Source: Pseudonocardia sp. TRM90224 (GTDB lineage: Bacteria; Actinomycetota; Actinomycetes; Mycobacteriales; Pseudonocardiaceae). Taken from it: a stretch of DNA of 64,000 nucleotides. The notes beneath the pieces were generated by a model. That model was given only the letters and a program-made list of their open reading frames with translations, searched no databases and was not told the DNA's origin. Both the position numbers and the translations under genes were made by a program. The stretch spans positions 186,001 to 250,000 of the forward strand of contig NZ_JAJGSX010000007.1 of NCBI RefSeq assembly GCF_021245725.1, given 5' to 3'. Positions 34,872 to 43,845 of this stretch are shown here, one piece after another; positions within the stretch are counted from its first letter, which is position 1, and each line of letters starts with the position of its first letter.

Positions 34872-35281
34872 CCACAACCAGTCCGAAGGTGCTGCGCGCC
34901 ACGAAGCAGCGGGCGGCGGTCTCGGCGATGCTCGACCAGCTCGACGACTTCCGCTCCGCGCAGGAGATCCACGAGGAGCTGCGCCGCAAGGGCGACGGGA
35001 TCGGCCTGACCACCGTCTACCGCACGCTGCAGACGCTCGCCGACAGCGGTGAGGTCGACGTCCTGCGCACCGGCACCGGCGAGGCGATGTACCGCCGCTG
35101 CGCCACCGCCGAGCACCACCACCACCTCGTCTGCCGTCGCTGCGGGCGCACCGTCGAGATCGCGGGGCCGGCGGTCGAGAGCTGGGCGAAGGCGGTCGCG
35201 GAGACGCACGGCTACTCCGAGCTCAGCCACACCGTCGAGATCTTCGGGCTGTGCCGGGAGTGCAGCGCCGCTACCCGGTAG
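34868..35281 (+). CDS. zur: Zinc uptake regulator Zur (Fur family)
   Basis: 137 residues. A winged helix (TKQRAAVSAMLDQLDDFRSAQEIHEELRRKGDGIGLTTVYRTLQTL) and a dimerisation domain with metal ligands HHHHLVCRRCG and CREC, giving the structural Cys4 zinc. It represses zinc uptake and paralogous ribosomal genes when zinc is replete. It follows smtB with a four-base overlap. Its end overlaps the convergent TetR gene by 11 bases. Confidence 0.94.
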   Translation: MTTTSPKVLRATKQRAAVSAMLDQLDDFRSAQEIHEELRRKGDGIGLTTVYRTLQTLADSGEVDVLRTGTGEAMYRRCATAEHHHHLVCRRCGRTVEIAGPAVESWAKAVAETHGYSELSHTVEIFGLCRECSAATR

Positions 35282-35933
35282 CCCCGGTGGGCGCAGCCGC
35301 GGGAGCGCTGCCCAGCACCTGCGCGGTGCCCTCGACGATGACCCGCAGCCCGTGGTCGAAGGTAGTCGGCTCGAACGGATCGCCGCCGTCGCGGACGGCG
35401 TGGTGCAGCGGGCCGGCCGGGTCGTCGTCGAGGATCCGGTCCAGCGCGGCGACCTGACGGTCGGCCTCGTCGAGGCGGGCAGTCTGCTCCTGGAGCACGA
35501 AGCCGTTCACGTACTGGGCGATCGTCGTGATCGTGCGCAGCGCGAGGACGGGAGTGAACCCCTGCGCGACCATCGCACCCAGCTCGCCGTTCAGCTGTCG
35601 CACCGTCTCGGGCCCCATCCGCGCGTTCGCGACGATCCGCGCGCCGTCCCGGTGCGCACGCAGGGCGTCCCGGTAGCCCCGACCCCTGCGCAGAAGCCAT
35701 TCCTGCCACGACTCGCCCTCGCGCGGTGGTCCCATCCCGGCCGATCGGACGATCTCGTCGGCGACTGCGTCGAGCAGCTCGCGCTTGTCCCGGAAGTGCC
35801 AGTACAGCGCCGGGTTCTGCACCCCGAGCAACGCCGCGCACCGGCGCACGGTCAGCCCGTCGAGGCCGTCGTCGTCGATCAGCCGGATCGCGGCCTCGAC
35901 GATCACCGCTCTGGTCAGCCGCTCGCGCACCAC
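35271..35933 (-). CDS. TetR-family regulator
   Basis: 220 residues. Helix-turn-helix LTVRRCAALLGVQNPALYWHFRDKRELLDAVADEI and a TetR_C-like C-terminus (GARIVANARMGP, followed by helices). GTG start. Divergent from an alpha/beta hydrolase, with two CTTAGC/GCTAAG palindromes filling the 48-base gap, so it probably represses both genes. The ligand may be a hydrolase substrate. Confidence 0.87.
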   Translation of the reverse strand: MVRERLTRAVIVEAAIRLIDDDGLDGLTVRRCAALLGVQNPALYWHFRDKRELLDAVADEIVRSAGMGPPREGESWQEWLLRRGRGYRDALRAHRDGARIVANARMGPETVRQLNGELGAMVAQGFTPVLALRTITTIAQYVNGFVLQEQTARLDEADRQVAALDRILDDDPAGPLHHAVRDGGDPFEPTTFDHGLRVIVEGTAQVLGSAPAAAPTGATG

Positions 35934-35938
35934 GTCAC

Positions 35939-35973
35939 CTTAGCGGTGCTAAGCTGCCTTAGCGCCGCTAAGG
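35939..35973. promoter_or_regulatory. Twin TetR operators, TetR/hydrolase divergent region
   Basis: CTTAGC-GGT-GCTAAG (35939-35953) and the perfect 17-bp palindrome CCTTAGCGCCGCTAAGG (35957-35973), centres 19 bases apart. The second overlaps the hydrolase ribosome site AAGGAG, so a bound repressor would block it. Confidence 0.75.
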
Positions 35974-35981
35974 AGACTCCG

Positions 35982-36785
35982 ATGGTCCAGACCCTGACGA
36001 CGACCGGCCTCGACGGGATCGGCATCCGCGCCACCGACCGTGGCTCGGGGCCCGCTGTGCTCGTCGTGCACGGCGGGCTCGACGATGGCGCGTCGTGGCA
36101 ACAGGTGGCGGAGGCACTCACCCCGTCGCCGGCGACCAGGCGCCGGGTGATCACCCTCCATCGGCGGCAGTACCGGCTCGACCTGCCCGGCTCGGGTTGG
36201 TCGATCACCGAAGAGGCGGCGGATGTGGTTGCGCTGGCGGCCGTGGCCGCGGCGCCCGTGCTACTCGTCGGCCACTCATCGGGGGCCGTCGTCGCACTGG
36301 AGGCGCTGGTCGCGGCGCCGGACGCGTTTGCGGGCGCCGTCCTCTACGAGCCCCCGCTGCACACCCGGCACGCGGAATGGGCGGCGCAGATCGCGCGCGC
36401 CCGCCGGGCACGGACGACCGCGGGCGCGATGACGATCTTCCTGCGCGACATCGTGCGGCTGCCGGCGTGGCAGGCGGTGCCGGCCGCCGCCGCGATCGCC
36501 GCGGTCCCCCGGATGCGCGAGCTGGCGCCACGCCAGATCGACGACGCCGACGCGATCAACCGGCTGGGGGTCCGGCTCGACGCCTACTCCCGCATCACGG
36601 CGCCGGTCCTGCTGCTCGGCGGCGAACGCAGCCCGCGCCACCTCCTCGACCGCATGTCGGAGCTGGCCGAACACCTGCCCGCCTCGGCGACCGTCGTGCT
36701 CGACGGGCAGGGCCACGGCGCGCACGTCGGGGCGCCGCAGCGGGTCGCCGCCGTGATCGAGAGCCACGCCTCAGTCGTGCTGTAG
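35982..36785 (+). CDS. Alpha/beta hydrolase
   Basis: 267 residues. Nucleophile elbow GHSSG near residue 95, oxyanion HGG near 30 (VVHGGLDDGASW), C-terminal catalytic His in GQGHGAH, and a probable Asp/Glu in LLLGGERSP. Belongs to the esterase/haloperoxidase-like group; substrate unknown. The ATG has AAGGAG 8 bases upstream, inside an operator of the divergent TetR. Confidence 0.87.
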   Translation: MVQTLTTTGLDGIGIRATDRGSGPAVLVVHGGLDDGASWQQVAEALTPSPATRRRVITLHRRQYRLDLPGSGWSITEEAADVVALAAVAAAPVLLVGHSSGAVVALEALVAAPDAFAGAVLYEPPLHTRHAEWAAQIARARRARTTAGAMTIFLRDIVRLPAWQAVPAAAAIAAVPRMRELAPRQIDDADAINRLGVRLDAYSRITAPVLLLGGERSPRHLLDRMSELAEHLPASATVVLDGQGHGAHVGAPQRVAAVIESHASVVL

Positions 36786-36814
36786 ACGACCAGGTTGCAT
36801 GCGCTCCGCCCGCG

Positions 36815-36871
36815 AGGGCAGGAAAGTGGCTTTCCTGCCCTGTGAGGGCCGGAAAGTGGCTTTCCTGCCCT
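36815..36871. repeat. Palindrome family B, locus B2 (tandem)
   Basis: Two 27-bp palindromes in direct tandem with a 30-base period (36815-36841 and 36845-36871). Each has the core GGAAAGTGGCTTTCC flanked by AGGGC(A/C) and TGCCCT. Between the convergent hydrolase and TerD genes. Confidence 0.88.
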
Positions 36872-36900
36872 CCCCAGCACCGGACCGCTGCGCGATTGCC

Positions 36901-38028
36901 TCACATCCCGGCGACCAGCGCCTCCGCCGGCGCGAACATGGCCCGCGCGGTCTTGCCGTCGTGGTACTCGCCGATCGCGGTCATGTCCCACGCCGCGCCG
37001 GATCGGCGCAGCACGCACATCACGACGCCGGTGCGCGGCGCGGAATCGGTGAGGTCGAAGCGCACCAGCTCGGCGCCGGTGGTGAGGTCGACCAGCCGGC
37101 AGTACGCGCGGCGGACGTCGGTGAACTTCTGCCCGCGGAACGAGTTCACGACGAACACGACCGCCTGCGCGTCGTCGGGCAACCGCCCGAGGTCGACGGT
37201 GATCGTCTCGTCGTCGCCCTCCCCCGCGCCGGTGAGGTTGTCGCCCGAGTGCTCGATCGCGCCGCGGCAGGCGCTCTTGCTCATGAACCAGACGACCTCG
37301 GTCTTCTTGCCCTTCGGACCGATCACGATCGCGGAGGCGTCGAGGTCGATGTTGCGGGCCCCGGCGGCGGGATCCCAGCCCAGACCCATCGCGACCTTGC
37401 TCAGCAGCGGCGTGCCGCCCTTGACGAGCGAAACGGTCTGCCGCTTGGTGAGCGACACCTTCCCCTTGTCGAGGGTGATCTTCTGGCTGGCGGGCGGAGC
37501 TGCGGGGGCAGCAGGGGCAGCAGTCGGCGTCTCGGCGGGCTGGTCCTCCTCCACCGAGATGCCGAAGTCGGTGGCGATCCCGCCGAGCCCATTGGCGTAG
37601 CCCTGCCCGACCGCCCGCACCTTCCACTGCCCGCCGCGGCGGTAGACCTCGACGCACAGCAGCGCGGTCTCGGGGCCGAGCCCGTCGGGCTGGAACACCA
37701 CCACCGGCTGCCCCGAAACCGCGACGTCGAGCCGCAAGCCGCCCAGGGCGCCGAACGTCGCCGGCCCGCGCCCGTCGAGGCTCGCGGTGACCACGACCTT
37801 CTCGATGGCGCTCTCGACCGTGGAGGGGTCGACGTCGACGCCGTCGGGCCGGTAGGTCACACCTTGCGCCGAGGGCTGGTTGTAGAACACGAAGTCGTCG
37901 TCGCTTCGCACCTTGCCCGCGGCGGTGACCAGCAACGCGGAGATGTCCACCGGCGCGGCAGCCGTGACGCGGACGGAGACGGGACCGGACGGGAGGGCCG
38001 TGTTGGCCCCCTTGGGAAGCGTCTGCAC
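36901..38028 (-). CDS. TerD-family protein with two TerD domains
   Basis: 375 residues. The N-terminal TerD-like domain (about 1-170: DDFVFYNQPSAQGVTYRPDG, SGQPVVVFQPDGL) joins through an Ala/Pro linker to a second (about 195-375: LSLVKG-type SLVKGGTPLLSKVAMGLGWDP, IDLDASAIVIG, DDETITVDL, ending GEYHDGKTARAMFAP). TerD proteins bind calcium and occur in tellurite and chemical-stress systems. No terBC genes are nearby, so its role is general stress or unknown. GTG start at the family N-terminus, divergent from the DUF1963 gene. Confidence 0.88.
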   Translation of the reverse strand: MQTLPKGANTALPSGPVSVRVTAAAPVDISALLVTAAGKVRSDDDFVFYNQPSAQGVTYRPDGVDVDPSTVESAIEKVVVTASLDGRGPATFGALGGLRLDVAVSGQPVVVFQPDGLGPETALLCVEVYRRGGQWKVRAVGQGYANGLGGIATDFGISVEEDQPAETPTAAPAAPAAPPASQKITLDKGKVSLTKRQTVSLVKGGTPLLSKVAMGLGWDPAAGARNIDLDASAIVIGPKGKKTEVVWFMSKSACRGAIEHSGDNLTGAGEGDDETITVDLGRLPDDAQAVVFVVNSFRGQKFTDVRRAYCRLVDLTTGAELVRFDLTDSAPRTGVVMCVLRRSGAAWDMTAIGEYHDGKTARAMFAPAEALVAGM

Positions 38029-38103
38029 CCGACCGATACTGCCAGCAACGCCACCTGGCACGATCAGCAGTGATCTGATCAGCACAATGACCAGGACGGC
38101 GTG

Positions 38104-38901
38104 ATGTCCACCAACAGGGCGGACCTGGCGGAACACCTGCGGCTGCACGGATTGGGCGAGCACGCCGATCGGCTGGCCCACGAGGTGGCGACGATCGGCT
38201 TGCTGCTCGAACCCGGCGGATCGGGACTGTCCCGGATCGGTGGACTGCCGCTGCTGCCCCCTGACGTCGCGTGGCCACGCACGAGCGACGACCGGCCACT
38301 GTCGTTCCTCGCGGCGCTCGACCTCGCCGAGATCGGACCGCTGCTCGGCCCACAGTGGCCCACGTCCGGTGTGCTGATGTTCTACGCCGACATCGACCCC
38401 GAGCACATCGAGGACCTCCTCAGCGGCGTGCCCAACGCGGACGGCGCCGAGGCGCGGGTGTTCGCCACCGACACCCCGACGCCCGTCGACGTCCCGAGCA
38501 CCCTCGTCGAACGCGAGCGCTTCCTCGACGTGACGCTTGTTCTCGACGAGCGGGTCGTGCTTCCGCGAACCGCGCTGAGCCTGCCCGACGGGTACGAGAT
38601 CTGGCACCGGCTCGGATTCCCCGAGGATCACGACGGCCGCTACGACGAAGCCCTCGAGGCGATGGTGAGCTCCCGCAGCGGAGCCCCAGACGCACCGGAG
38701 CACTGGGTGGGCGGCCACGCTGCCGGCGTTCAGGTCAACCAGCCCGACCCGGCCGACACGATCCTGCTGCTTCGCCTCGCCTCCGACTCCGACATCCGGT
38801 TCGACTTCCTGGACGGCGGCACCATCCAGTTCCGCATCCCGGAAGAGGCACTGGGCCGCTCGGACTGGAGCGCGGTGGTCGGCATGGCCGATTCCGCCTG
38901 A
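38104..38901 (+). CDS. YwqG-like DUF1963 protein
   Basis: 265 residues. DUF1963 features: SRIGGLPLLPPDVAWPRTSDDRPLSFLAALDL near 45-75, GVLMFYADID, and a C-terminal LLLRLASDSDIRFDFLDGGTIQFRIP. The family is thought to bind ligands; its function is unknown. The ATG is preferred over the GTG one codon earlier. Divergent from the TerD gene. Confidence 0.82.
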   Translation: MSTNRADLAEHLRLHGLGEHADRLAHEVATIGLLLEPGGSGLSRIGGLPLLPPDVAWPRTSDDRPLSFLAALDLAEIGPLLGPQWPTSGVLMFYADIDPEHIEDLLSGVPNADGAEARVFATDTPTPVDVPSTLVERERFLDVTLVLDERVVLPRTALSLPDGYEIWHRLGFPEDHDGRYDEALEAMVSSRSGAPDAPEHWVGGHAAGVQVNQPDPADTILLLRLASDSDIRFDFLDGGTIQFRIPEEALGRSDWSAVVGMADSA

Positions 38902-38965
38902 CGTCCCACCCTGACGTCTCACAACGACACATCCGGCCACGCCGGATCCGGCTAGCGTGCCGCGG

Positions 38966-39559
38966 GTGGCCAATGCCCCGGGCAGCAACGGAGAACAGCC
39001 GAGCACCGTCCGCGCGCTCGACGGCGCGGAGGCGGCGTCGCTCGCGGCGCAGGCCGCGGTGTTCGAGGACCTGCAGTACGTCCTGCGCTGCTGCGAGCAC
39101 CTCGTCGCGGTGCTGGCGAGGCCGGAGCCGGACGCCGCGATGGTCGAGGCGCTGTGGACGGGCGCGCTGGTCGGCTACGTGCGCTGCTTCTCGGGCCGCA
39201 CGGCCGTCCTCGCCGACGCCGACCTGGCCGAGCTGAAGCTCGACGGCGACATCACCGAGTTCCACGGCATGGTCAAGAAGCTGCGCGACCACTACGCGTC
39301 GCGGCACGTGAACCCGCGCGAGGCGTTCACGATCGGCGCCGCGCAGTCCAACGACGGGAGCCCGACGGGCATCGCGGTCGTCTCGGCACCCCGCCCGATC
39401 GTCGACGACACCACGGTGCGGCTGCTCGGCCGGGTCGCCTACGCGTTGAGCGGGCTGCTCGACGCGCGGATGGCGCAGCAGCAGGCCGACGTGCTCGCCG
39501 CGGCCGGGAAGCTGAGCGCGACGGAGCTGAGCAAGCGACCCCTGGTACACCTCTCCTAG
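38966..39559 (+). CDS. Hypothetical helical protein
   Basis: 197 residues with no signal peptide or membrane helix. A mid-region (ELKLDGDITEFHGMVKKLRDHYASRHVNPRE) and a C-terminal long helix (LLDARMAQQQADVLAAAGKL) suggest an all-helical protein. No family recognised. The GTG at 38966 lies seven bases after TAGCGT, the leaderless pattern common here; an in-frame GTG at 38957 is the alternative. Confidence 0.65.
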   Translation: MANAPGSNGEQPSTVRALDGAEAASLAAQAAVFEDLQYVLRCCEHLVAVLARPEPDAAMVEALWTGALVGYVRCFSGRTAVLADADLAELKLDGDITEFHGMVKKLRDHYASRHVNPREAFTIGAAQSNDGSPTGIAVVSAPRPIVDDTTVRLLGRVAYALSGLLDARMAQQQADVLAAAGKLSATELSKRPLVHLS

Positions 39560-39566
39560 GAGGGTC

Positions 39567-39968
39567 CTACGGTTCGGTGAGCTCGGCCCGCATGCTCGAC
39601 GCGCTGCTCACCACGAGCATCAGCAGCGTCCCCATCGCCTTGTCGTCGAGGCCGGCGGCCGGGAACGCGTAGCGCAGCGTGACGTCCCAGCCCTTCTCGC
39701 CGCGGATCACCCGCGGCGTGCCGAAGAGCCCCTCCCCCGCGCCCATCGCGACGCGGGTTGGCACGTCGCTCTCGCTCGGCAGGTCCCACGCGACGACGCA
39801 CGTCAGGTTGAGCACCGGGAGCCCTTCCTCGAGCTCCATGCCCTGCACGACGCACAGCACGCCACCGTGCGCGAAGGTCAACGCGCCGTCGTCGTCGACC
39901 GTGACGTCGTGGTAGCGCTCCAGCGCGGTGCGTGCGACGCCGAGCATGTCCGCGATCGGGCCGGTCAC
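39567..39968 (-). CDS. YbjN-like small protein downstream of uppS
   Basis: 133 residues, alpha/beta, with a pattern like YbjN/type III chaperone-like proteins: [29 protein letters not shown], then alternating strands and a final helix. It starts inside the uppS stop (GTGA overlap). In Mycobacterium a small gene of similar size also lies between uppS and zur (from memory). Function unknown. Confidence 0.7.
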   Translation of the reverse strand: MTGPIADMLGVARTALERYHDVTVDDDGALTFAHGGVLCVVQGMELEEGLPVLNLTCVVAWDLPSESDVPTRVAMGAGEGLFGTPRVIRGEKGWDVTLRYAFPAAGLDDKAMGTLLMLVVSSASSMRAELTEP

Positions 39969-40750
39969 TTTGCACTCTCCGGGGTGTCGAGCGCTCCACC
40001 GAAACGGCGGTCGCGGCGCGCGTAGATCTCGATCGCCTCCCAGATGTGGCGGCGGTCGAAATCGGGGAACAGGGTGTCGAGGAAGACCATCTCGGCGTAG
40101 GCCGACTGCCAGAGCAGGAAGTTCGACGTGCGCTGCTCGCCGGAGCTGCGCACGAACAGGTCGACGTCGGGCATGTCCGGCTCGTCGAGGTAGCGGGCGA
40201 TGGTCCGCTCGTCGATCTTGGCGGGATTGATCCGGCCCTCGGCGACCAGCGCCGCGATCTGCCGCACGGCGTCGGCGATCTCCGCACGGCCGCCGTAGTT
40301 GACGCACATCGTGAGCGTGAGGACGTCGTTGTAGCGGGTCTTCTCCTCCGCCACCTCCAGCTCCTTGATCACGCTGCGCCACAGCCGCGGCCTGCGGCCC
40401 GCCCACCGCACCCGCACGCCCATGGCGTGCATCTCGTCGACGCGCCGGCGGATGACGTCGCGGTTGAAGCCCATCAGGAAGCGCACTTCCTCAGGGCTGC
40501 GCTTCCAGTTCTCCGTGGAGAACGCGTACGCCGAGAGCCACCGCACCCCGACGTCGATGCACCCGCGGGCGACGTCCATCAGCGACGCCTCGCCGCGGCG
40601 ATGGCCCTCGATGCGGGAGAGGCCGCGGGCGTTGGCCCACCGTCCGTTGCCGTCCATCACCAGCGCGACGTGGTTCGGGACGAGCTCGCGGGGGATGTGC
40701 GGGGGCCGCGCACCCGACGGGTGCGGCGGCGGTGGCTGGAACCGACTCAC
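39965..40750 (-). CDS. uppS: Isoprenyl transferase (cis-prenyl, decaprenyl type)
   Basis: 261 residues. Cis-prenyltransferase signatures: the [13 protein letters not shown] substrate and magnesium loop (27-39), RxxGH segment [18 protein letters not shown], and the C-terminal [27 protein letters not shown] with DTLFPDF. It elongates farnesyl diphosphate to the long-chain cis-polyprenyl carrier for cell-wall synthesis. In mycobacteria uppS directly adjoins recO; here four kilobases of other genes separate them. Confidence 0.95.
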   Translation of the reverse strand: MSRFQPPPPHPSGARPPHIPRELVPNHVALVMDGNGRWANARGLSRIEGHRRGEASLMDVARGCIDVGVRWLSAYAFSTENWKRSPEEVRFLMGFNRDVIRRRVDEMHAMGVRVRWAGRRPRLWRSVIKELEVAEEKTRYNDVLTLTMCVNYGGRAEIADAVRQIAALVAEGRINPAKIDERTIARYLDEPDMPDVDLFVRSSGEQRTSNFLLWQSAYAEMVFLDTLFPDFDRRHIWEAIEIYARRDRRFGGALDTPESAK

Positions 40751-40844
40751 CGGGCAACCCTACGACCGGGGTGTGGTCGACCCCAGTACGGGCGCTCCGA
40801 GCACCCCAGTCCGACGACGATCATCCGTTCATAGCGTCGATGAC

Positions 40845-41480
40845 GTGACCGGAACCGTAGAACTCGACGGGATCGTCGGCTGGGTCGTCGATCTCATGTC
40901 CACGCTCGGTGCGCCAGGGGTGGGCATCGCCATCGCGCTGGAGAACATCTTCCCGCCGCTGCCGAGCGAGGTGTTCCTCCCGCTCGCGGGGTTCACCGCG
41001 GCTCGCGGGGAGATGAGCGTCGTCGCAGCGATCGTCTGGACGACGCTGGGCTCGCTCGCCGGAGCGCTCGTCCTGTACGGCATCGGGGCGGCGCTGGGCA
41101 GGGAACGGCTGCGCGCAATCGTCGACCGGATGCCGCTCGTGCACCTGCGCGACCTCGACAAGGCCGAGGCGTGGTTCGCCCGCCACGGCGCTAAGGCGGT
41201 GTTCCTCGGCCGGATGGTGCCGCTGGTCAGGAGCCTGATCTCGGTACCGGCAGGCGTCGAGCGGATGCCGCTGCCGCTCTTCGCCGCGCTGACGACCGCA
41301 GGCAGCCTGATCTGGAACACGGCGTTCGTGCTGGCCGGCTACGGGCTCGGCGAGAGCTGGCCGGTCGTCGAGCAGTACGCCGGCATCGCGTCGAAGGTCG
41401 TGCTCGCAGCGGTCGTGCTCGCGGTCGGGTGGTTCGTCGTCGCGCGGTTGGTCCGGCGCGGCCTCCATGCGCGCCCGTGA
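40845..41480 (+). CDS. DedA-family membrane protein
   Basis: 211 residues. DedA/VTT signatures: ENIFPPLPSEVFLPLAGFTAA, GALVLYGIGAALGRERL, FARHGAKAVFLGRMVPLVRSLISVPAGVERMP, and a final long hydrophobic helix. DedA proteins flip polyprenyl phosphate or other lipids across the membrane. Being next to uppS, a role in recycling the polyprenyl carrier is plausible (inference). The GTG is seven bases after TAGCGT, so probably leaderless. Confidence 0.9.
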   Translation: MTGTVELDGIVGWVVDLMSTLGAPGVGIAIALENIFPPLPSEVFLPLAGFTAARGEMSVVAAIVWTTLGSLAGALVLYGIGAALGRERLRAIVDRMPLVHLRDLDKAEAWFARHGAKAVFLGRMVPLVRSLISVPAGVERMPLPLFAALTTAGSLIWNTAFVLAGYGLGESWPVVEQYAGIASKVVLAAVVLAVGWFVVARLVRRGLHARP

Positions 41481-42630
41481 CCTTAGGGTCGACCACGTGC
41501 TGAAGCAGGCGGTGCGGACAGCGGCTGGGCTCGCGCTCGGCACGGTGTCCGCGCTCGCGCACGTCGTGGCGCTCGTGGTGGCTGCCGTGGCGCTGCTGAT
41601 CCCGCAGGCCCGGCCCGGTGTTGCCGCGGCCGCGGTCCGGCTGGCCGAGCTGGAGCGTCGCCGAGTGACGGCGCTGCTGCGCGGCGTCGAGGCGGGCAGC
41701 GTCCCCGATGGTGGGCGGGCGATGCGCTACCTGGTCGCGCGGGTCCCGGCCGGACTGCTCGGCGGGACGATCCTCTTCCTGATCGGGTTCGGGCTCGTCG
41801 GCGCGGCGACGATGCTGTGGTCGTGGCTCACCGACACGGCGTGGGTGCTCGACCACCAGCCGAGCGAGCCGATCACCGGCCGCGTCATCGCGCTGAACGT
41901 CCTGCCGGGGATCGTGTTGCTCTACCTGGGCCTCACGGGTGCCGCTGGGGTGGCGCGCTGGGAGCGTGCGCTGCTGCGCCGGCTGCTCGCGGCGACCCGC
42001 GAGGAGCAGCTCGCCCGACGGGTGGAGGCGCTGGCCGAGTCGCGCGCGGCCGTCGTCGCCGCGGTCGACGACGAGCGGCGGCGAATCGAACGCGACCTGC
42101 ACGACGGCGTGCAGCAGCGGGTGGTGGCGCTGGGCATGCTGCTGGGCCGGGCGCGGCGACACCCCGAGCGGGCCACCGAGCTGGTCGAGCAGGCGCACGA
42201 GGAGGCTCAGCGGGTGCTCACCGATCTCCGTGACGTCTCGTGGCGGATCTACCCCGCTGTGCTCGACACCGGCGGGCTGGCCGCTGCGCTGGACTCCGTC
42301 GCGGAGCGCGCGCCGCTCCCCGTGCGGATCACGTGCACGCTGGATGTCGAGCCACCGGTCCCGGTGCGCGCGGCGGCGTGGTTCGTCGTGTGCGAGGCGG
42401 TCAACAACGCAGCGAAGCACTCGGCGGCGTCAGCGGTGACCGTGGCCGTCCGGGGTGAAGGCAGCATCCTGTGCGCCGAGGTGCGTGACGACGGTGTCGG
42501 CGGTGCCGACCCGGCGGGTGGCGGGTTGGCGGGGCTCGCGCGCCGGGTGGCGGCCGCCGACGGGACGTTCAGCGTGAGCAGCCCGCCCGGCGGGCCGACC
42601 GTCGTACGAGCGGAGCTGCCGTGCGCGTGA
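41467..42630 (+). CDS. NarL-type sensor histidine kinase
   Basis: 387 residues. About four membrane helices in the first 165 residues, with no large periplasmic domain. Then a HisKA_3 domain with DDERRRIERDLHDGVQQRVVALG (phospho-acceptor His in DLHDG) and an HATPase with CEAVNNAAKHSAASA (N box) and DDGVGGA (G1). It overlaps the DedA gene end by 14 bases and the response regulator by 10, forming an operon. A start at the GTG 30 bases in is possible. The signal is unknown. Confidence 0.9.
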   Translation: MRARDLRVDHVLKQAVRTAAGLALGTVSALAHVVALVVAAVALLIPQARPGVAAAAVRLAELERRRVTALLRGVEAGSVPDGGRAMRYLVARVPAGLLGGTILFLIGFGLVGAATMLWSWLTDTAWVLDHQPSEPITGRVIALNVLPGIVLLYLGLTGAAGVARWERALLRRLLAATREEQLARRVEALAESRAAVVAAVDDERRRIERDLHDGVQQRVVALGMLLGRARRHPERATELVEQAHEEAQRVLTDLRDVSWRIYPAVLDTGGLAAALDSVAERAPLPVRITCTLDVEPPVPVRAAAWFVVCEAVNNAAKHSAASAVTVAVRGEGSILCAEVRDDGVGGADPAGGGLAGLARRVAAADGTFSVSSPPGGPTVVRAELPCA

Positions 42631-43265
42631 TGATCGCCGAGGACTCGGCGCTGCTGCGCGAGGGCCTCGTCCGGCTGCTCGCCGACGAGGGACACGACGT
42701 GCTGGCTGCGGTCGGCGACGCGAAGGCGCTGCTCGGCGCGGTGGCGCGGGAGCAGCCCGACGTCGTCGTCGCCGACGTCCGGATGCCGCCGACGCACACC
42801 GACGAGGGGATCGTCGCGGCCCTGAAGATCCGCAAGCTGTGGCCGCAGGTCGGGGTGCTGGTGCTCTCGCAGTACGTCGAGCGGCGGCACGCCGTCGAGC
42901 TGATCGCCGGCGAGGGCGGCCGCGTCGGGTACCTGCTGAAGGACCGGGTCGCGCAGGTCGGCGAGTTCCTCGACGCGCTGGAGCGGGTCGGGGCGGGCGG
43001 CGCCGCATTCGACCCGGAGGTGGTGCGCCAACTGCTCGCCCGCGGCGCGCGCACCGACCCCCTGACGACCCTCACCCCACGCGAACGCGACGTGCTCGAC
43101 GCGATGGCGGAAGGCCTCACCAACACCGGCACGTCCGCGCGGCTGCGGATGTCGGTCAGCGCGGTCGAGAAGCACGTGGCGTCGATCTTCGGGAAGCTCG
43201 GGATCGCGGAGACCGAGGGCTACAGCCGCCGCGTGCTGGCGGTGCTGCGCTACCTGGGGACATGA
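42621..43265 (+). CDS. NarL/LuxR-type response regulator
   Basis: 214 residues. Receiver domain: acidic pair EDS near 7-9, phosphoacceptor Asp in VVVADVRMPP, Lys in LLKDRV. The C-terminal LuxR helix-turn-helix is LTPRERDVLDAMAEGLTN, then MSVSAVEKHVASIFGKLGI; the middle helix reads TGTSARLR rather than the usual REIAARL. Cognate to the preceding kinase through a 10-base gene overlap. Confidence 0.92.
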   Translation: MRVMIAEDSALLREGLVRLLADEGHDVLAAVGDAKALLGAVAREQPDVVVADVRMPPTHTDEGIVAALKIRKLWPQVGVLVLSQYVERRHAVELIAGEGGRVGYLLKDRVAQVGEFLDALERVGAGGAAFDPEVVRQLLARGARTDPLTTLTPRERDVLDAMAEGLTNTGTSARLRMSVSAVEKHVASIFGKLGIAETEGYSRRVLAVLRYLGT

Positions 43266-43350
43266 CGGCGCTGAGCTGCGGGCCGCAGGGTGCCGGGGTG
43301 CGGCGTGTGTGGAAGGTCAGGACGGGGCCGGATACGTGCGATCCGCACGC

Positions 43351-43408
43351 GAGGGCAGCAAAGCCACTTTCCGGCCCCCACAGGGCAGGAAAGTGGCTTT
43401 CCTGCCCT
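43351..43408. repeat. Palindrome family B, locus B3
   Basis: Two core units in inverted then direct form: GCAAAGCCACTTTCCGGCCC (left) and AGGGCAGGAAAGTGGCTTTC onward (right), both with the GGAAAG/CTTTCC core. Between the convergent response regulator and DUF2809 genes, with nothing else apparent in the 165-base gap. Confidence 0.85.
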
Positions 43409-43430
43409 CCCCCGAGCGTCCCGGGGACGA

Positions 43431-43817
43431 TCAGCCGTTCAGCCGGTGGTCGATCGTCCCGGCCACGAGGCAGCCCGCGGCGTAACCGAGCAGGTCGGGC
43501 CACGCGAAGGTGCTGCCCAGCAGCAGCGCCGCCGGGCGGAAGGCGGCGGCGAGCGCCGCCGGCGCGGGCGTCAGCTGGAGCAGCTCGACCGCCACGCACA
43601 CGGCGAGAGCCACCGCCGTGACCGTGCGGGGACGCAGCCGCGGCGCGACCAGGCACACGGCGAGGTAGACGGCGGCCGCGTACAGGACGTTGCCGACGTG
43701 GTCGGCTATGGCGAACTCGCGCAGGAGCTGCAACACCAGCCCGCACGCGATCACCCCGGCGAGCGCGACCAGCACCCATCGCCGTTGCCGTGCCACGGGT
43801 GCCGTCACGCCGATCAT
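43431..43817 (-). CDS. DUF2809 membrane protein
   Basis: 128 residues with four predicted membrane helices. Family landmarks are the short VGNVLYAAAVYL, ELLQLTP and STFAWPDLLGYAAG segments. Function unknown. Starts 28 bases after the DUF3558 lipoprotein stop on the same strand. Confidence 0.8.
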   Translation of the reverse strand: MIGVTAPVARQRRWVLVALAGVIACGLVLQLLREFAIADHVGNVLYAAAVYLAVCLVAPRLRPRTVTAVALAVCVAVELLQLTPAPAALAAAFRPAALLLGSTFAWPDLLGYAAGCLVAGTIDHRLNG

Positions 43818-43845
43818 CGTGCCCGAGCGGCGGTCGGGAGACCGC